Assembly: GCF_026914185.1 (NCBI RefSeq)
Contig: NC_070562.1
Location: 3,658,001-3,722,000, forward strand
Source of the DNA: Puccinia triticina
Lineage: Eukaryota; Basidiomycota; Pucciniomycetes; Pucciniales; Pucciniaceae
Direction: 5' to 3'
DNA length: 64,000 nt
Shown here: positions 45,661-55,817 of the stretch, piece after piece
How the letters are laid out: every line of letters starts with the position of its first letter
Position numbering within the stretch: position 1 is the stretch's first letter
Notes under the pieces: model-generated
What the model was told of the DNA's origin: nothing
Database searches by the model: none
What the model saw: the letters and a program-made list of their open reading frames with translations, nothing else
Translations under genes and position numbers: made by a program

Positions 45661-46977
45661 TATCACTGCAAAACCATGACTGGCACTTGAGTGGACCAAT
45701 CTGATGTTTTTTTTTTTTTTTTGATACAACGATGGACGACAAGCCGCACGCTTTCCCAATGGGCTCGTTGACTTCGGACTGTTTGACGTGGTTGCCTCAG
45801 CAGCCCAGTGCACGCTGACTTCCCACCCTAGCGGCCGACAGACACGATCCACCTTGCAGCGTAGTCATCCCCGTTCGCGCGCTTGGTAGCAGCCCGGCTC
45901 CTCTCGACAAAGCTCACACTCTTTGGCCAGCGTTACTCCACTTAGCTCACCCACACCGCTCTCCCGGTAATATACCTCCAACCCCGGCGAGTACAACCGC
46001 TTTCCCTCTCAACTCTGCCTCCAGGCAGCCAGCAGGCTCCGGGCTCAATGCCTTCTCGGCCGGCTCTCGACGCGCGAACACCGAGATCATCTCTGGGAAG
46101 GAGGACATGATGACCGTAGAGCTTGGAGGTGTCACATGAAGAAGAATATGCCGTTTTGATTCTCCTTTTGTAGATGGATAGTTTTTTTTTATATTGCAGC
46201 CTATCAAAGCCCTTCGGATCAGCAAGAAAAAAAAACAGTAATATGATTGTTATTGATAGATTTGTGATGTAGCTCAATGTATATGGATAAGAAGCAATGA
46301 GCCAAAGAAATACAAACCATCTTAGGCGATCTAATTTAACTCATCAATACATTCTGTAAACTGGGGTAAGATGCTGTTGATAAGATGCAGAGGAAAAAAT
46401 TTAGGCAGCACAGATGAAAACAAGATCTGGCTATTGAGAGGCCAAATGTTCTTCAAACTTGAATACATTATCTTTTAATTGACCAATGATTATGCTTAAG
46501 CCCCATTGACTCCTCTGCTTGCGAGTACCTAGGATGATTGACATCATTTTCATCAAGGATTGTAATCACTTATCTGTGTTTTTTGGGACAAAATATAATG
46601 GCACATGAAAGGCACCACCAGCAGGATATGAAAACAAGCGACCCACGGAGGGGCAGGAGAGCTTTGAGGGAAGCTTTGAACGGATTCCCTCTCCGAAAGG
46701 GAATGTGTGTCTCACAACCCCAGCACGTGTTGGCAAGATTATTTTTGTTATTTTGGGATGGTGAGTGGGCCCAATGGGAGGGCAAATACACACAATGGAC
46801 ACCAGACTTCCCGCCCCTCTTCAGGGCGAAAAAAGGAAGAGGAGATCAGGACTTCTTTTGTTTTTTCGAGGGCGGCAAGTCAGAGCTAAATCCGACGAGC
46901 AGCCCAGCAGCGGAAGAGAGGCCGTGAGTGACGAGATGAGAGCAAAGGGGTGAGGAGGTCAGAGAAGTGCGGCGTAC
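45661..46977. other. Internal Hel-1 sequence, no gene recognised
   Basis: This lies between DIRS-1 and the Pob3-like fragment. It contains a T16 run at about 45704-45721, AT-rich DNA at 46140-46560 and short frames without motifs. The segment 46700-46977 may include an intron or UTR of the captured gene, since a GT donor lies just below 46978. Confidence 0.4.
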
Positions 46978-47912
46978 CTGGTTCCAGAAGCTTTGTTCTT
47001 CTTGGACGACGGGGCTGGCACTTTGGCCGCAGCGCTGTTGCCCTCATCCTCCGACTCCAAATTGTCCGAGTCGGAGCCTGCAATCCAATCCCCATAAATC
47101 AAAACACATCATGCGTCAGTCCAAGGCATGAATCTCTGGGGTTTTTTGCGGGGGCAAAGGATGGGTGTTGACCTCTGTAGTTTGAGTCGAACTCTTCCGC
47201 GACATCCGAGTCGTCCGATCCGCCATGAAAACTTTCATCATCTGCCCAAAAAAAGCATTAAGGGATATGAGCAGGCGTGGGGCAGGGTACAAAGACTGCA
47301 AAAAAAAAGCTTACCAGATTCGTCGTCATCGTCGTTGGCGTTTGCGGCTGATGTTGAAGCCTTTGGCTTCGATTTGCCCTTCTTAATCGTCGTCATCATC
47401 ACCGTCGTTGTTGTTGGAGAGGGGCCCGACGGCGGCGCTCAAGACGTCCTCGTTCATCTTGTTCTTGATCTTCTTGCCCTTGGTGTCGAAATAACTCTCG
47501 ATGACCGGATGCTCCTCGCGACTCAGACTCGAGAACTGCAGATCCACCTTCTCCTTCTTCGTCAGCACCAGGTCGAACGTCCGGCCCGATTGCAAGGCCC
47601 CTCGTACTCGTGCAAACTTCACCAAATGCAGATCGGCTAGGTTGATCAGGATTGGCTGCTTCGATATAAATAACACAAATTTGTCAAGGAAGTACAGCAA
47701 TCCTTTGTTCGCTTTCATGTTGCATTTCACTGCTGCTTGTCCATTTGCACTGAAGAGAAGAGGGAGTTGTCAATCTATGTGGTCAGATCAGGACCGGAGC
47801 AGGAAGATCCTCACCTGGAAAAGTTCTGGGGGAAGATGGTCTTCTTTTTAGCCAATCCTTTGAAGACGATCGAGACGACTTCATGAGCTGAGCCTTCAAG
47901 CTTATTATGAGA
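46978..47912 (-). pseudogene. Captured Pob3/SSRP1-like FACT subunit fragment
   Basis: Four exons with intact GT-AG introns can be traced: 47912-47815, 47749-47315, 47241-47173, 47077-46978. The second carries VKCNMKANKGLLYFLDKFVLF, ISKQPILINLADL, RTFDLVLTKK and FSSLSREEHPVIESYFD. These are hallmarks of the middle (double PH-like) domain of Pob3/SSRP1, the histone-chaperone subunit of FACT. An acidic tail (DDDDES, GGSDDSDVAEEFDSN, GSDSDNLESEDEGNS) follows. The N-terminal half is absent, and exon 2 has a one-base frameshift near 47385. Retained introns show capture from genomic DNA, not from mRNA. It lies in sense orientation inside Hel-1. Confidence 0.82.
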
Positions 47913-48639
47913 CTGTTGAAAGTCTCTATTCAACAAATCTCTACAAGCCGCAAAAGCACATAGTCAAGGGGTTGAGCGTCTCCTGAACAAGATGAAAATT
48001 TCTTGGGAAGCTGGCTCGGAGTTGATAAAAGATAATCCAATCAGCAGAGTTGATGGTGACAGTGTAACATTCCGTTGACAATTTTTCCATCGAAGGTAGC
48101 GGAGGTGTTGGGCATTCAGACTGGCTTCATGCAGGTAGCTGCATGAAGAATTAGAGCAAAATAATAAGCAACAATCACAATCCGGTCAATAATGAGCTTG
48201 TGTGCATCCAAGTATATTAAAGTCTCAGGTTTGTAGAAAAAAAATTCAAGGGTTTCCCCTACAACTTGACAAATTACAAAAAAAAAATTCAGAGGTTTTC
48301 CCCCCTACAAAACAAGCAACAACCAAACCGCAACAGCCACAGTAAAAAAAAAAACACAAAAAAAAGCGCACAAAATTACAAGTGTCACAGAGGGAAAAAA
48401 AAAACCGCGCCCAGCCACCTAGCGCAGCAAGCTGACGCATCGTGGCCCTCCGCCCTTCCCTGTCTAGCAGGGCCAAAAGCGTCGGGAGGAAGGCCCCCAG
48501 CCCTAAAGCACAAGGGGGGCCCACGAGTATCCCCCGCCGGACTGCGCAATTGCAACAGCGGACGGGGGTGAGACGACCCCCGAGCTGGAATTACAGCTCG
48601 TGAGTCGCCTGAGGAAAACTACCCTCATCCCCCCCCCTC

Positions 48640-48647
48640 CTTTTATA
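48640..48647 (-). promoter_or_regulatory. Conserved outward-facing TATA box in the Hel-2 5' region
   Basis: The minus strand reads CTATAAAAGGAGG, about 430 bp inside the element and pointing towards its 5' end. The same arrangement is seen in Hel-1 (52396) and Hel-3 (55810). Confidence 0.45.
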
Positions 48648-48904
48648 GACCACACCGATGCACACTACCCACCCCCCCCCAAGCCACGGACACCAAACCC
48701 CGCCGTATCTAGCTACCACACCGCAACCGTAGTAACGGCCGCTACGCCACACAACCACGGCCTTGACGACAGACTCACATCACCAGGCCGACACGACATA
48801 ACCCCCACAACAACCCGCACGGCACACAACAACGCCGAACACAACTCCTCATTCATACAAGCTTTACGCCGAACCGCACAAACCGAGCACCCACTAGCAA
48901 TCCT

Positions 48905-50962
48905 TCCCCAGCGAGACTCGATGGTCAATACCCCGCACGCCCGCCTAAGTACCTTTAGCCTCAACCGCCCAGTCTCCTCAGTCAGACCGCCCACCCATCA
49001 CTCCCGTAACATCTTCCTGGCTGGCAGCGCCGCGAGGGTCTCCTTCGTCGACCGCCAATCCGGCATCTCCTTCCCCCGCCCCGGCTCCGAACTGGTCCCC
49101 AACTCCTTTGAGCCTCCCGTCGCGCCCTTCAGACCTACTCACCAAACCACCTCCAGCATGAGTAGAAGCGTCAGCAACCTGCGCTTCGAACTCGACGCCC
49201 ATCCGGCTGCCGACCATGTACGTCCTATCTCTCCCCTCTCCCTTAAATCAAGAATGTGGTCTAACCTTCTCCAAACAGTCGCCCTCCGCTAAATCCAGGG
49301 CCCTCAAAGTGGACACAGAGATCCTCTCCCATCGGGGCTCCAGTGCCGGCTCATCCGCACGCACCGACCCGGTCACGGCCTCCGGTATGCGACGTCTCGA
49401 CGGCGCCTCCGCCCTCAGCCCAGACGAGGCCCTGCGCCAGTACACCCTCTTCCGTGGACGCGACGACGAGCGAGCATCGACTCCTGGTAGTGGGTCACCT
49501 AAGTGATCAGACTTCCCCCCGCCGTGCACTCACGAATCCATTCCCTCCATGACGAACAAAAAACTTTCTGGGCCTTATCTGCTTCCTCCGTCTCCGCTAT
49601 TTTTTCTACTCTCCCCTTCCATAACACCAATTGTTTGCTCTTCCTTACCTGTCTTCCAAGCACATGGAGGGGAAGAGAGCCGGTCACGACTCTGACAGTC
49701 TCATCTTTTTTGGTGATCCCTATGGATCTGCTCTCGTTGGATTCCCCTTTTTTGGATTTAAATCTTTTTCTGGGTTACGATCACTCTCGACATCTCAAAA
49801 TATCTGCAACTTGATACTCGGGTCAGATCACTCGGGTCGATTGTCGGCTCTGCTTGACATCCACCCGTCTGCGCTGCTTGTTTTTCTCGCCGCTTGTCAC
49901 GATCATACGTCTCCTCTTCCCATCTCTTTCATGACTCTCGATACGTCCATTCTCTCTATCTCTCTCTCTTCTGCCCGTCTCCCATACCCAGCCCGCTGTC
50001 TTTCTCCTGTCACATTACCATTAATCTCTCTCTCGCTCTTCCTTGAATATATATACATATCTATCTTGTTCTTTCATCACCATACTTTTGGGATTGCCTT
50101 CTTCCCAGTCCTTCGTTTGTTGTTGTGTGGACAAATCACTCAATACCACCTGTTTAAATTTTTCCCCTTTTTGTGCGGATCTCTCGGGTCATTATCAGGT
50201 GTTTTTGGAGTCCATTACATCATCTTGAATCATCAAACATTGTGGTACAGATGCATCATAACCTGCCACAAATTCACTCAAGTGGGGTTTTCTTCTGAAT
50301 CTGTCGGAAACGGGGTGGTTACTGGGTTTTGGGAAACACACCAACCCTTCGCGCAGCCGGCAGACGTTCTCCACTTGAGGTCGATGACCTGGAGTCTCTC
50401 CTCTCACCACACCCGCGCTCGACTGCCCCCAAAACTCAAAAACTCCGTTTTCGCATCCCAGCCCGTCAAGGAGGCCAACGGTGACGACGAGCTCAGCATT
50501 CAAGCGGAAAAGTAGCCGTCCAGCTTGCTCAACATCTTCCAGACCTCCGCGGGCTCGGTATCGTACACGCCTCCGGAGCAGCTACGGTCGGAGATCCCTC
50601 TGGCGTCTCCTTTCCTGGACATCTGGGTGCTAGGCTGCGTGCTTTACGGGCTGCGGCAGGGTCATTTGCCGTTCGAAGACGACTTCGAGCTCCGGCTGCG
50701 GCTCAAGATCATGAATAGTCAGTTCGAGTTCCCAGGCGCGTTGGTAGTCACGCTGGCATATAAGAGTTGGAGGGAGGCGGAGAAGAAGAAGGTGGTGGCT
50801 AAGCTTCTTCAGGGATGTCTGGCGGTGGACCAGGAAAGTCGCTGGGTAGTCTCGGAGATTGGATGCTCGCCCTGGCTTGACCGGGCCCCTCCTCCTCATC
50901 CTCGTCAGACGGGTTCTATGATTTTCCTGATCAGTATATTGTGCAAACCAAAAGTATGGTAG
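48905..50962 (+). pseudogene. Captured serine/threonine-kinase gene fragment
   Basis: The 5' part (frame to 49217) is Ser/Pro-rich (RLSTFSLNRPVSS, SMSRSVSNLRFELD) and is followed by a GT-AG intron at about 49218-49278. The next exon (SPSAKSRALKVDTEIL ... ALRQYTLFRGRDDE) runs to a donor near 49485. At 50420-50880 the kinase C-lobe appears: a decayed DFG region (KLKNSVFAS), a TAG stop at 50513-50515, then SAGSVSYTPPEQL (activation loop/APE), DIWVLGCVLYGL..GHLPFEDD and SRWVVSEIGCSPWLD. The ATP-binding lobe and HRD loop are not visible. The 49.5-50.3 kb part is either a long intron or foreign sequence. Catalytically dead and broken; the parent kinase family is not identified. Confidence 0.7.
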
Positions 50963-51323
50963 CTAGCCATTTGCAAGACAACACAGAAAGGTAAACACAA
51001 ATCTGAAAACTTATTACTGTGGGTGTCCAGAGGAAGGAATGCTTGTTGATACTACCTTTTTTTGCTAAGAAAAGATCAAAAATATCTGTATATAATACTA
51101 TTAACTACATCATCTTGGTTTATTTTAAGAATTGTCCTTTGGTTCATGTTTATGAGGCATGCATAGAAAAACAAAACAAAAAATGCTACTGCACCCATGA
51201 TTGATTGGGCTAAGGTTAGGAAGAATTGATGGTGGAGGTGAGGCCATTCAGAAAGAAAGGGGCATAACCAGGGAGCTTAGACCTGCTTAGACCCTGCAGC
51301 GGCGTAGCCGCTTTGGCCTCTAG

Positions 51324-52190
51324 TTAAGAAAAAAAGACCGACCGGCAAGGCGCAAATCGGATCAAATTGACTGGAAGCGGGTCCTTCCTGGCAAAAGGAT
51401 CGTGACCAAGGAACGCTGGAAACCGGTATTGATGGGACTCGTTTTGGCCAGGGAATGGTGGCGGATGAGAGGAGCTGTTGACCATGCGGTTGATCAAAGC
51501 ACAGGATTGGTGGCTGCTGTGGCCGCCATGATTGTTGATGTTGATGACAACAGATCATGGCTTTCGAGGGAAGACAAAAATGTGGAACCTAAAATTCATA
51601 TTTGATGATTTCGGTGAACCTTGCTGAAAATCAGTCCAACCATTCATAAAAACACAATATGTGCATGTTGCACGTTTGAGGTCGCCGTCGTCTGAAACGA
51701 TGACGGGTGGTCGTTGGCAGGCGGATGGGGCATATGAGGAGATCATGCCGATTCCCCCATCATGTCGCCCCTTGACCGGCCAGAGGTCGCAACCCAACGA
51801 GCCACCCGGCCTGACGCCCCCTCGAGGCGCCCAAGCGGCGAACCAGGCTGGCGGGCAACATGCGGACGCCCGCTCGCTGCGGGTCCCAGCCGGTGTCAGG
51901 ATGAGCTGTGCGATCGGCTGCCGACCCCAGTTCGCGGCACAGCCTGACGCCAGCTCAACCGTGACACATGGCTGGCCACCCGGGGAGGCGCCTGGCCCAC
52001 GCCCTCAGCGGCACCTGTCAATATCACGGTCGACCTGACACCCTCTAGGCTCGGGCGGCCAGCCGTGTATGACGGTGGCGCCAGCGTGACTCATAGTCAC
52101 GCTGGCGTCCTGTAACGCCCACCTGGCGCATGTATGACTCCTGCGTCAGGTGGGCGCAGGGGCTTGTCCCGATTTGCCCGGGTGTGTATT
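51324..52190. other. Hel-1 subterminal region with strong hairpins
   Basis: This GC-rich DNA lies between Hel-2 and the conserved 5' 640 bp of Hel-1. A minus-strand frame near 51660 (CTYCVFMNGWT) resembles a plus-strand frame near 27250 (CMYCVFTNAWT). No gene can be supported. Confidence 0.4.
52079..52156. repeat. Two adjacent GC-rich hairpins
   Basis: 52079-52107 is a perfect palindrome with 13-bp arms (CGCCAGCGTGACT) and a 3-nt loop. 52116-52156 has 15-bp arms (CGCCCACCTGGCGCA against TGCGTCAGGTGGGCG, one mismatch) around an 11-nt loop. They sit at the inner edge of the conserved 5' terminal region of Hel-1 and are not seen in Hel-2. Confidence 0.8.
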
Positions 52191-52395
52191 CGGTGTTGTC
52201 GTGTGCCGTGTGGGTTGTTGTGGGGGTTATGTTGTGTCGGCCTGGTGATGTGAGTCTGTCGTCAAGGCCGTGGTTGTGTGGCGTAGCGGCCGTTACTACG
52301 GTTGCGGTGTGGTAGCTAGATACGGCGGGGTTTGGTGTCCGTGGCTTGGGGGGGTGGGTAGTGTGCCTGGAGGGTATCAAAGGATCGGTGTGGTC

Positions 52396-52403
52396 TATAA
52401 AAG
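52396..52403 (+). promoter_or_regulatory. Outward-facing TATA box in the Hel-1 5' region
   Basis: GTCTATAAAAGGAGGG lies about 435 bp from the Hel-1 5' end and points outward. It is conserved with Hel-2 and Hel-3. Confidence 0.45.
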
Positions 52404-52833
52404 GAGGGGGGGGGATGAGGGTAGTTTTCCTCAGGCGACTCACGAGCTGTAATTCCAGCTCGGGGGTCGTCTCACCCCCGTCCGCTGTTGCAATTGCGCA
52501 GTCCGGCGGGGGATACTCGTGGGCCCCCCTTGTGCTTTAGGGCTGGGGGCCTTCCTCCCGACGCTTTTGGCCCTGCTAGACAGGGAAGGGCGGAGGGCCA
52601 CAATGTGTCAGCTTGCTGCGCTAGGTGGCTGGGCGCGTTTTTTTTTCCTCTGTGACACTTGTAATTTTGTGCGCTTTTTTTTGTGTTTTTTTTTTTACTG
52701 TGGCTGTTGCGGTTTGGTTGTTGCTTGTTTTGTAGGGGGGAAAACCTCTGAATTTTTTTTTTGTAATTTGTCAAGTTGTAGGGGAAACCCTTGAATTTTT
52801 TTTCTACAAACCTGAGACTTTAATATACTTGGA

Positions 52834-53097
52834 TGTATATGACTACCTGCCCAGAAGCTGAATCAGCTAGCTCCTCCTAGATGTTAGCAATCAACAAGCA
52901 ATGAGATCAAGTGTTCAATTTGAATGGTTGATTGTTGAAGAAGAATTTGCTTTGAGTAAAGATTGATCAATGGAAGAGTGATGAGTAAGAAAATGTGAGA
53001 TTTTTGTTGGCAAGAAGAAGAAGGTTGTTGCTGAGAAACAGTCCAAATCAATCAACAGAGTATTGGGCATATGCGTCTACCACAGTAGGGGTGTTCA
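52834..53097. other. Flanking host DNA between Hel-1 and the next MITE
   Basis: AT-rich sequence without genes. It begins TGTATATGAC, the right flank of Hel-1, and ends ACAGTA, the TA target of the MITE at 53098. Confidence 0.5.
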
Positions 53098-54159
53098 AAG
53101 TTGACTGCATAAAATCATAACACCATAAATTCATAAAATTTTAATCTGAAAAAAATGTGTAACACCCAATCATTAAGGCCCCGTTTGGAGCCAATATAAA
53201 TATAGGTGATATAATCATTTGTAAATTCAATAAAAAATACAAAACTCAACATAAAGAATCCAATTTTTTTTTGTAGGAAACCTACAGTACTGGTCTCATC
53301 AACTATGAAGTCAGATTTAACTGATTCAGCCATCTTCAGCACCATAATACCATTATATTGCTTTGTTTTGGTCAAAAGCAATATAATGGTACTACAGTAC
53401 TGAATATGGCTGAATCAGTTGAATCTGACTTCATAATTGAAGAGAACAGTATTGTAGGTTGCCTAGAAAAAATATTTGGAGGCTTTATGTTGAATTTTGT
53501 AGTTTTCATTGAATCAAGAAATGACTAGAGGCCAAGGCGGCTTCGCCGCTGCAAGGTTCAACTGTTTTTCCAGCATAATTGATAGCTCCAACACCTTACA
53601 AGCATAGTCACCATCTCGCAAAACCTTGCTAAGTACCTGTATTGTACTTTCTTGGATAGGAAGTACACCCTCCCAATGAAGCAGGACTTCATCCATTCAG
53701 ACTCAAGTGGAAAGCCTGAGGCTATGAGAGAAGATTCACAAAGTCACATTTCAACAAAAATCAAGTTTGACTTTTGGAAAACTGGATTCAACCCATGCAT
53801 TGCTTTGTTCATGAACAAGTCAAGAGATGATCAGATTGTGTCAACAACAAGTGAGAGGCAGATAAAACCTCAATGAGAGGATGGCAACAGTGGACATGGT
53901 GAGTACGAGAAGCTGGGGATAATTGTGATCCCTAAATATTTTTGAACAATGATGTTTGAATTTTGCAACTGAGAACTTGAGTTTGGTGGGTACACCTACA
54001 AGTTTTGTCCTAGAAGAAGAAACAGGGGGAAGTGGTCTGACAGTGTGTCCAAGGCGCAGGTCAAGGATGGTATGGGCCTGTGTGTTTGACATGAACCCCA
54101 CCTGCGAGTCCAACCAGATGTTGATGCAGCTCTTGGGCCCCATGATCTTTGCCAGCTTC

Positions 54160-55350
54160 AATACCATCCAACTGATCATCAGTATGCAAATAAAAAGAAC
54201 TACGGGAACTGTATGGACAAGAGGTACTTGTTTAGGCTAGGAAATGCATAGTTTACCTCTTTCCGGGCACGGCGGACCTCTCGCAACCCCGCTCCAGACA
54301 AACTGCCAACAGCCAACTCCTGCCCAGCAAGACCAGTCGGATGAGCAGATGGGGCATGATCTTCACTGACGGCATTGAGCTCTGCGCGGACGCGTTTCTT
54401 CTTAGCTACTGGGTGTTTCTCCCAGCCTTGGTCTTGACTGGGCTGAGATTCATCCAGGCCATCCTCCGTGTCTTCTTTTGTCAGGCCCGAGTCCCGCCGT
54501 TTCACACTTGTTGGCTGGCTCGCTAATGTTGCATTACCCAGATCACTGCCTGACGGCATTGGGTCCGCCACCTCGTCCTGCCGTTGCGATCCCGTAGTGG
54601 GGGCTACACCCTTTGGGGATGGGAGAGTATGCATAGGTAACGAAAACTGAGCGGGAGAAACATTTTCAAGGATGTGTAGAGGAGTCAGACTTGTCTGTTT
54701 CTGCTTTCTCAATCATCACTAAGTTTATCTGGAAAGCCATTGGTTATTTTCTATCAGGGCCTTTTGATCTTTCGGGCGCGTATTAACGTGTTTGTTCTCA
54801 TAAAGCTCAGCGGCATCTTTGTCATCTTCAGAGTCTTGGTCGCTGTCAGATGAATTTTTGGATGATGAGGATTGATTGAGCTGACTCATAGCACAATTGT
54901 GTATCAAAAAGCTTCCTGAACAAGTGTGGGCATCTTCCAAACTTCGATTTTTGGCGTCATCGTCAGAGTCCTGCGTTTCAGATTGACCTTTGACCCCTCT
55001 TCTGTGACCTCAAGATGAGCAGGTTGTGCAGACGTTGAGTGACCATTTGGGATCGGCTCAGATCCAGCTGGCGAGTATGAGGACTTTATGGGGATAGGGA
55101 CCATCATCTCGTGGTGTTGATTAGGACGAGATGAAACAAACCAGTCTTGTAATGGCTTCAGGGGCTGATACGATGGACCCAACGAAGATCCGCCAGAAAC
55201 GGGGCACAATATGGTATTGGTTGACTTTGTGGTTGGTGGCTGCATATTGTTCGACCCTGATTGCCTAACACCAGCAATGAGAAAGTCAAGAAAGAGGGGA
55301 AATGGAGAAAACCAAAGAATAAAAAACTTGAATGACTGAAGAAAAGCACC
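54160..55350 (-). pseudogene. Captured gene fragment, possibly shugoshin C-terminus
   Basis: Minus-strand frames at about 55245-54904, 54940-54725 and 54712-54200 are Ser/Pro/Asp-rich and disordered (SSSSKNSSDSDQDSEDDKD). The last reads REVRRARKEVNYAFPSLNK just before a GT donor. This resembles the basic C-terminal motif of shugoshins (R-R-x-R-K-x-V-N-Y-x-x-P-S-L), the centromere cohesion protectors. Frame changes between the pieces may be introns or lesions. No coiled-coil N-terminus is visible. The family call rests on one short motif, so treat it as tentative; capture as a fragment is more secure. Confidence 0.45.
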
Positions 55351-55809
55351 TAGCTACATAAACATAAAAAAATAAATCTAATTACGTGATTGGAACTATG
55401 GGTTCCACATAGAGTGAGCAGTACGCACCATAGTTCAATGAGTACAGTTGATTCTGAGTGATCCTCTGCCCCGCTGCATTTTTTTATAAAGCTAAGACAA
55501 TACTATTCAGGGTCGGTAGAGAACTGGATTCTCCTGCGCTCACGTAGCGCCAGCAACTCGGCCCGACTTCGGCCAGGGAGTAGACAAGGTAGCGAGTCTG
55601 TTGTTGAGGCAACCAAGTCTAGGGTTGATTTCACTTTCCAGTAGCGCACAACCAATGAGTCGACCAGGAAGGCCAGAAGATCCAAGCAGTAGCTAACGCC
55701 TCGCGGGTCAAAAATCCATCGGCGGCAGCGTGGCGGTGGCGTTGTTGTCAAGAATACATGCAAGCGGAGTCAAGATCAAGGCTTGCAGCGATCTTGCTGG
55801 TCAATGGTG

Positions 55810-55817
55810 TATAAAAG
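55810..55817 (+). promoter_or_regulatory. Outward-facing TATA box in the Hel-3 5' region
   Basis: GTGTATAAAAGGGG points towards the 5' end of Hel-3. About 355 bp further, CTTTAATAAACTTGGA contains AATAAA right at the element's end (Hel-1 and Hel-2 have AATATA). Confidence 0.45.

Larger units (their letters stand above)
48207..51323 (+). mobile_element. Helitron Hel-2, 3.1 kb, nested in Hel-1
   Basis: The 5' end is TCCAAGTATATTAAAG at 48207, preceded by host A. The 3' end has the hairpin AGCGGC-GTA-GCCGCT (51298-51312), 8 nt, then CTAG (51320-51323), followed by host T. The first ~640 bp match the 5' end of Hel-1 (52833-52190) in inverted orientation. No Rep/helicase is visible. It carries a kinase-gene fragment in sense orientation. 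The host gap closes as ..GTGTGCA|TTAAG.., between A and T, with no duplication. Confidence 0.82.
26323..52833 (-). mobile_element. Helitron Hel-1 (minus strand), with DIRS-1 and Hel-2 nested in it
   Basis: The 5' end (minus strand) is TCCAAGTATATTAAAG at 52833, preceded by host A. The 3' end is a short GC hairpin (26333-26347, AGCGGC-TTC-GCCGCT on the plus strand), then about 8 nt, then CTAG ending at 26323, followed by host T. TC...CTAG ends, a subterminal hairpin and insertion between A and T without duplication are the established Helitron marks. Removing DIRS-1 (27709-45660) and Hel-2 (48207-51323) leaves about 5.4 kb. Its first ~640 bp are nearly identical to Hel-2. No Rep/helicase frame is visible, so it is non-autonomous. 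It carries a Pob3-like gene fragment. Pairing these two distant ends is inference: no other family 3' end on this strand was seen between them. Confidence 0.65.

Noticed and set aside
48246..48571. Lys/Pro-rich and Cys/Phe-rich ORFs of about 90-100 codons (and mirror copies at 52472-52794)
   Set aside because: They lie in homopolymer-rich Helitron 5' sequence, are open on both strands and lack any domain.
48207..52833. A 4.6-kb element with ~640-bp terminal inverted repeats
   Set aside because: The two arms are the 5' ends of two separate Helitrons in opposite orientation (Hel-2 plus, Hel-1 minus). Each starts A|TCCAAG, and a CTAG 3' end at 51323 closes Hel-2.
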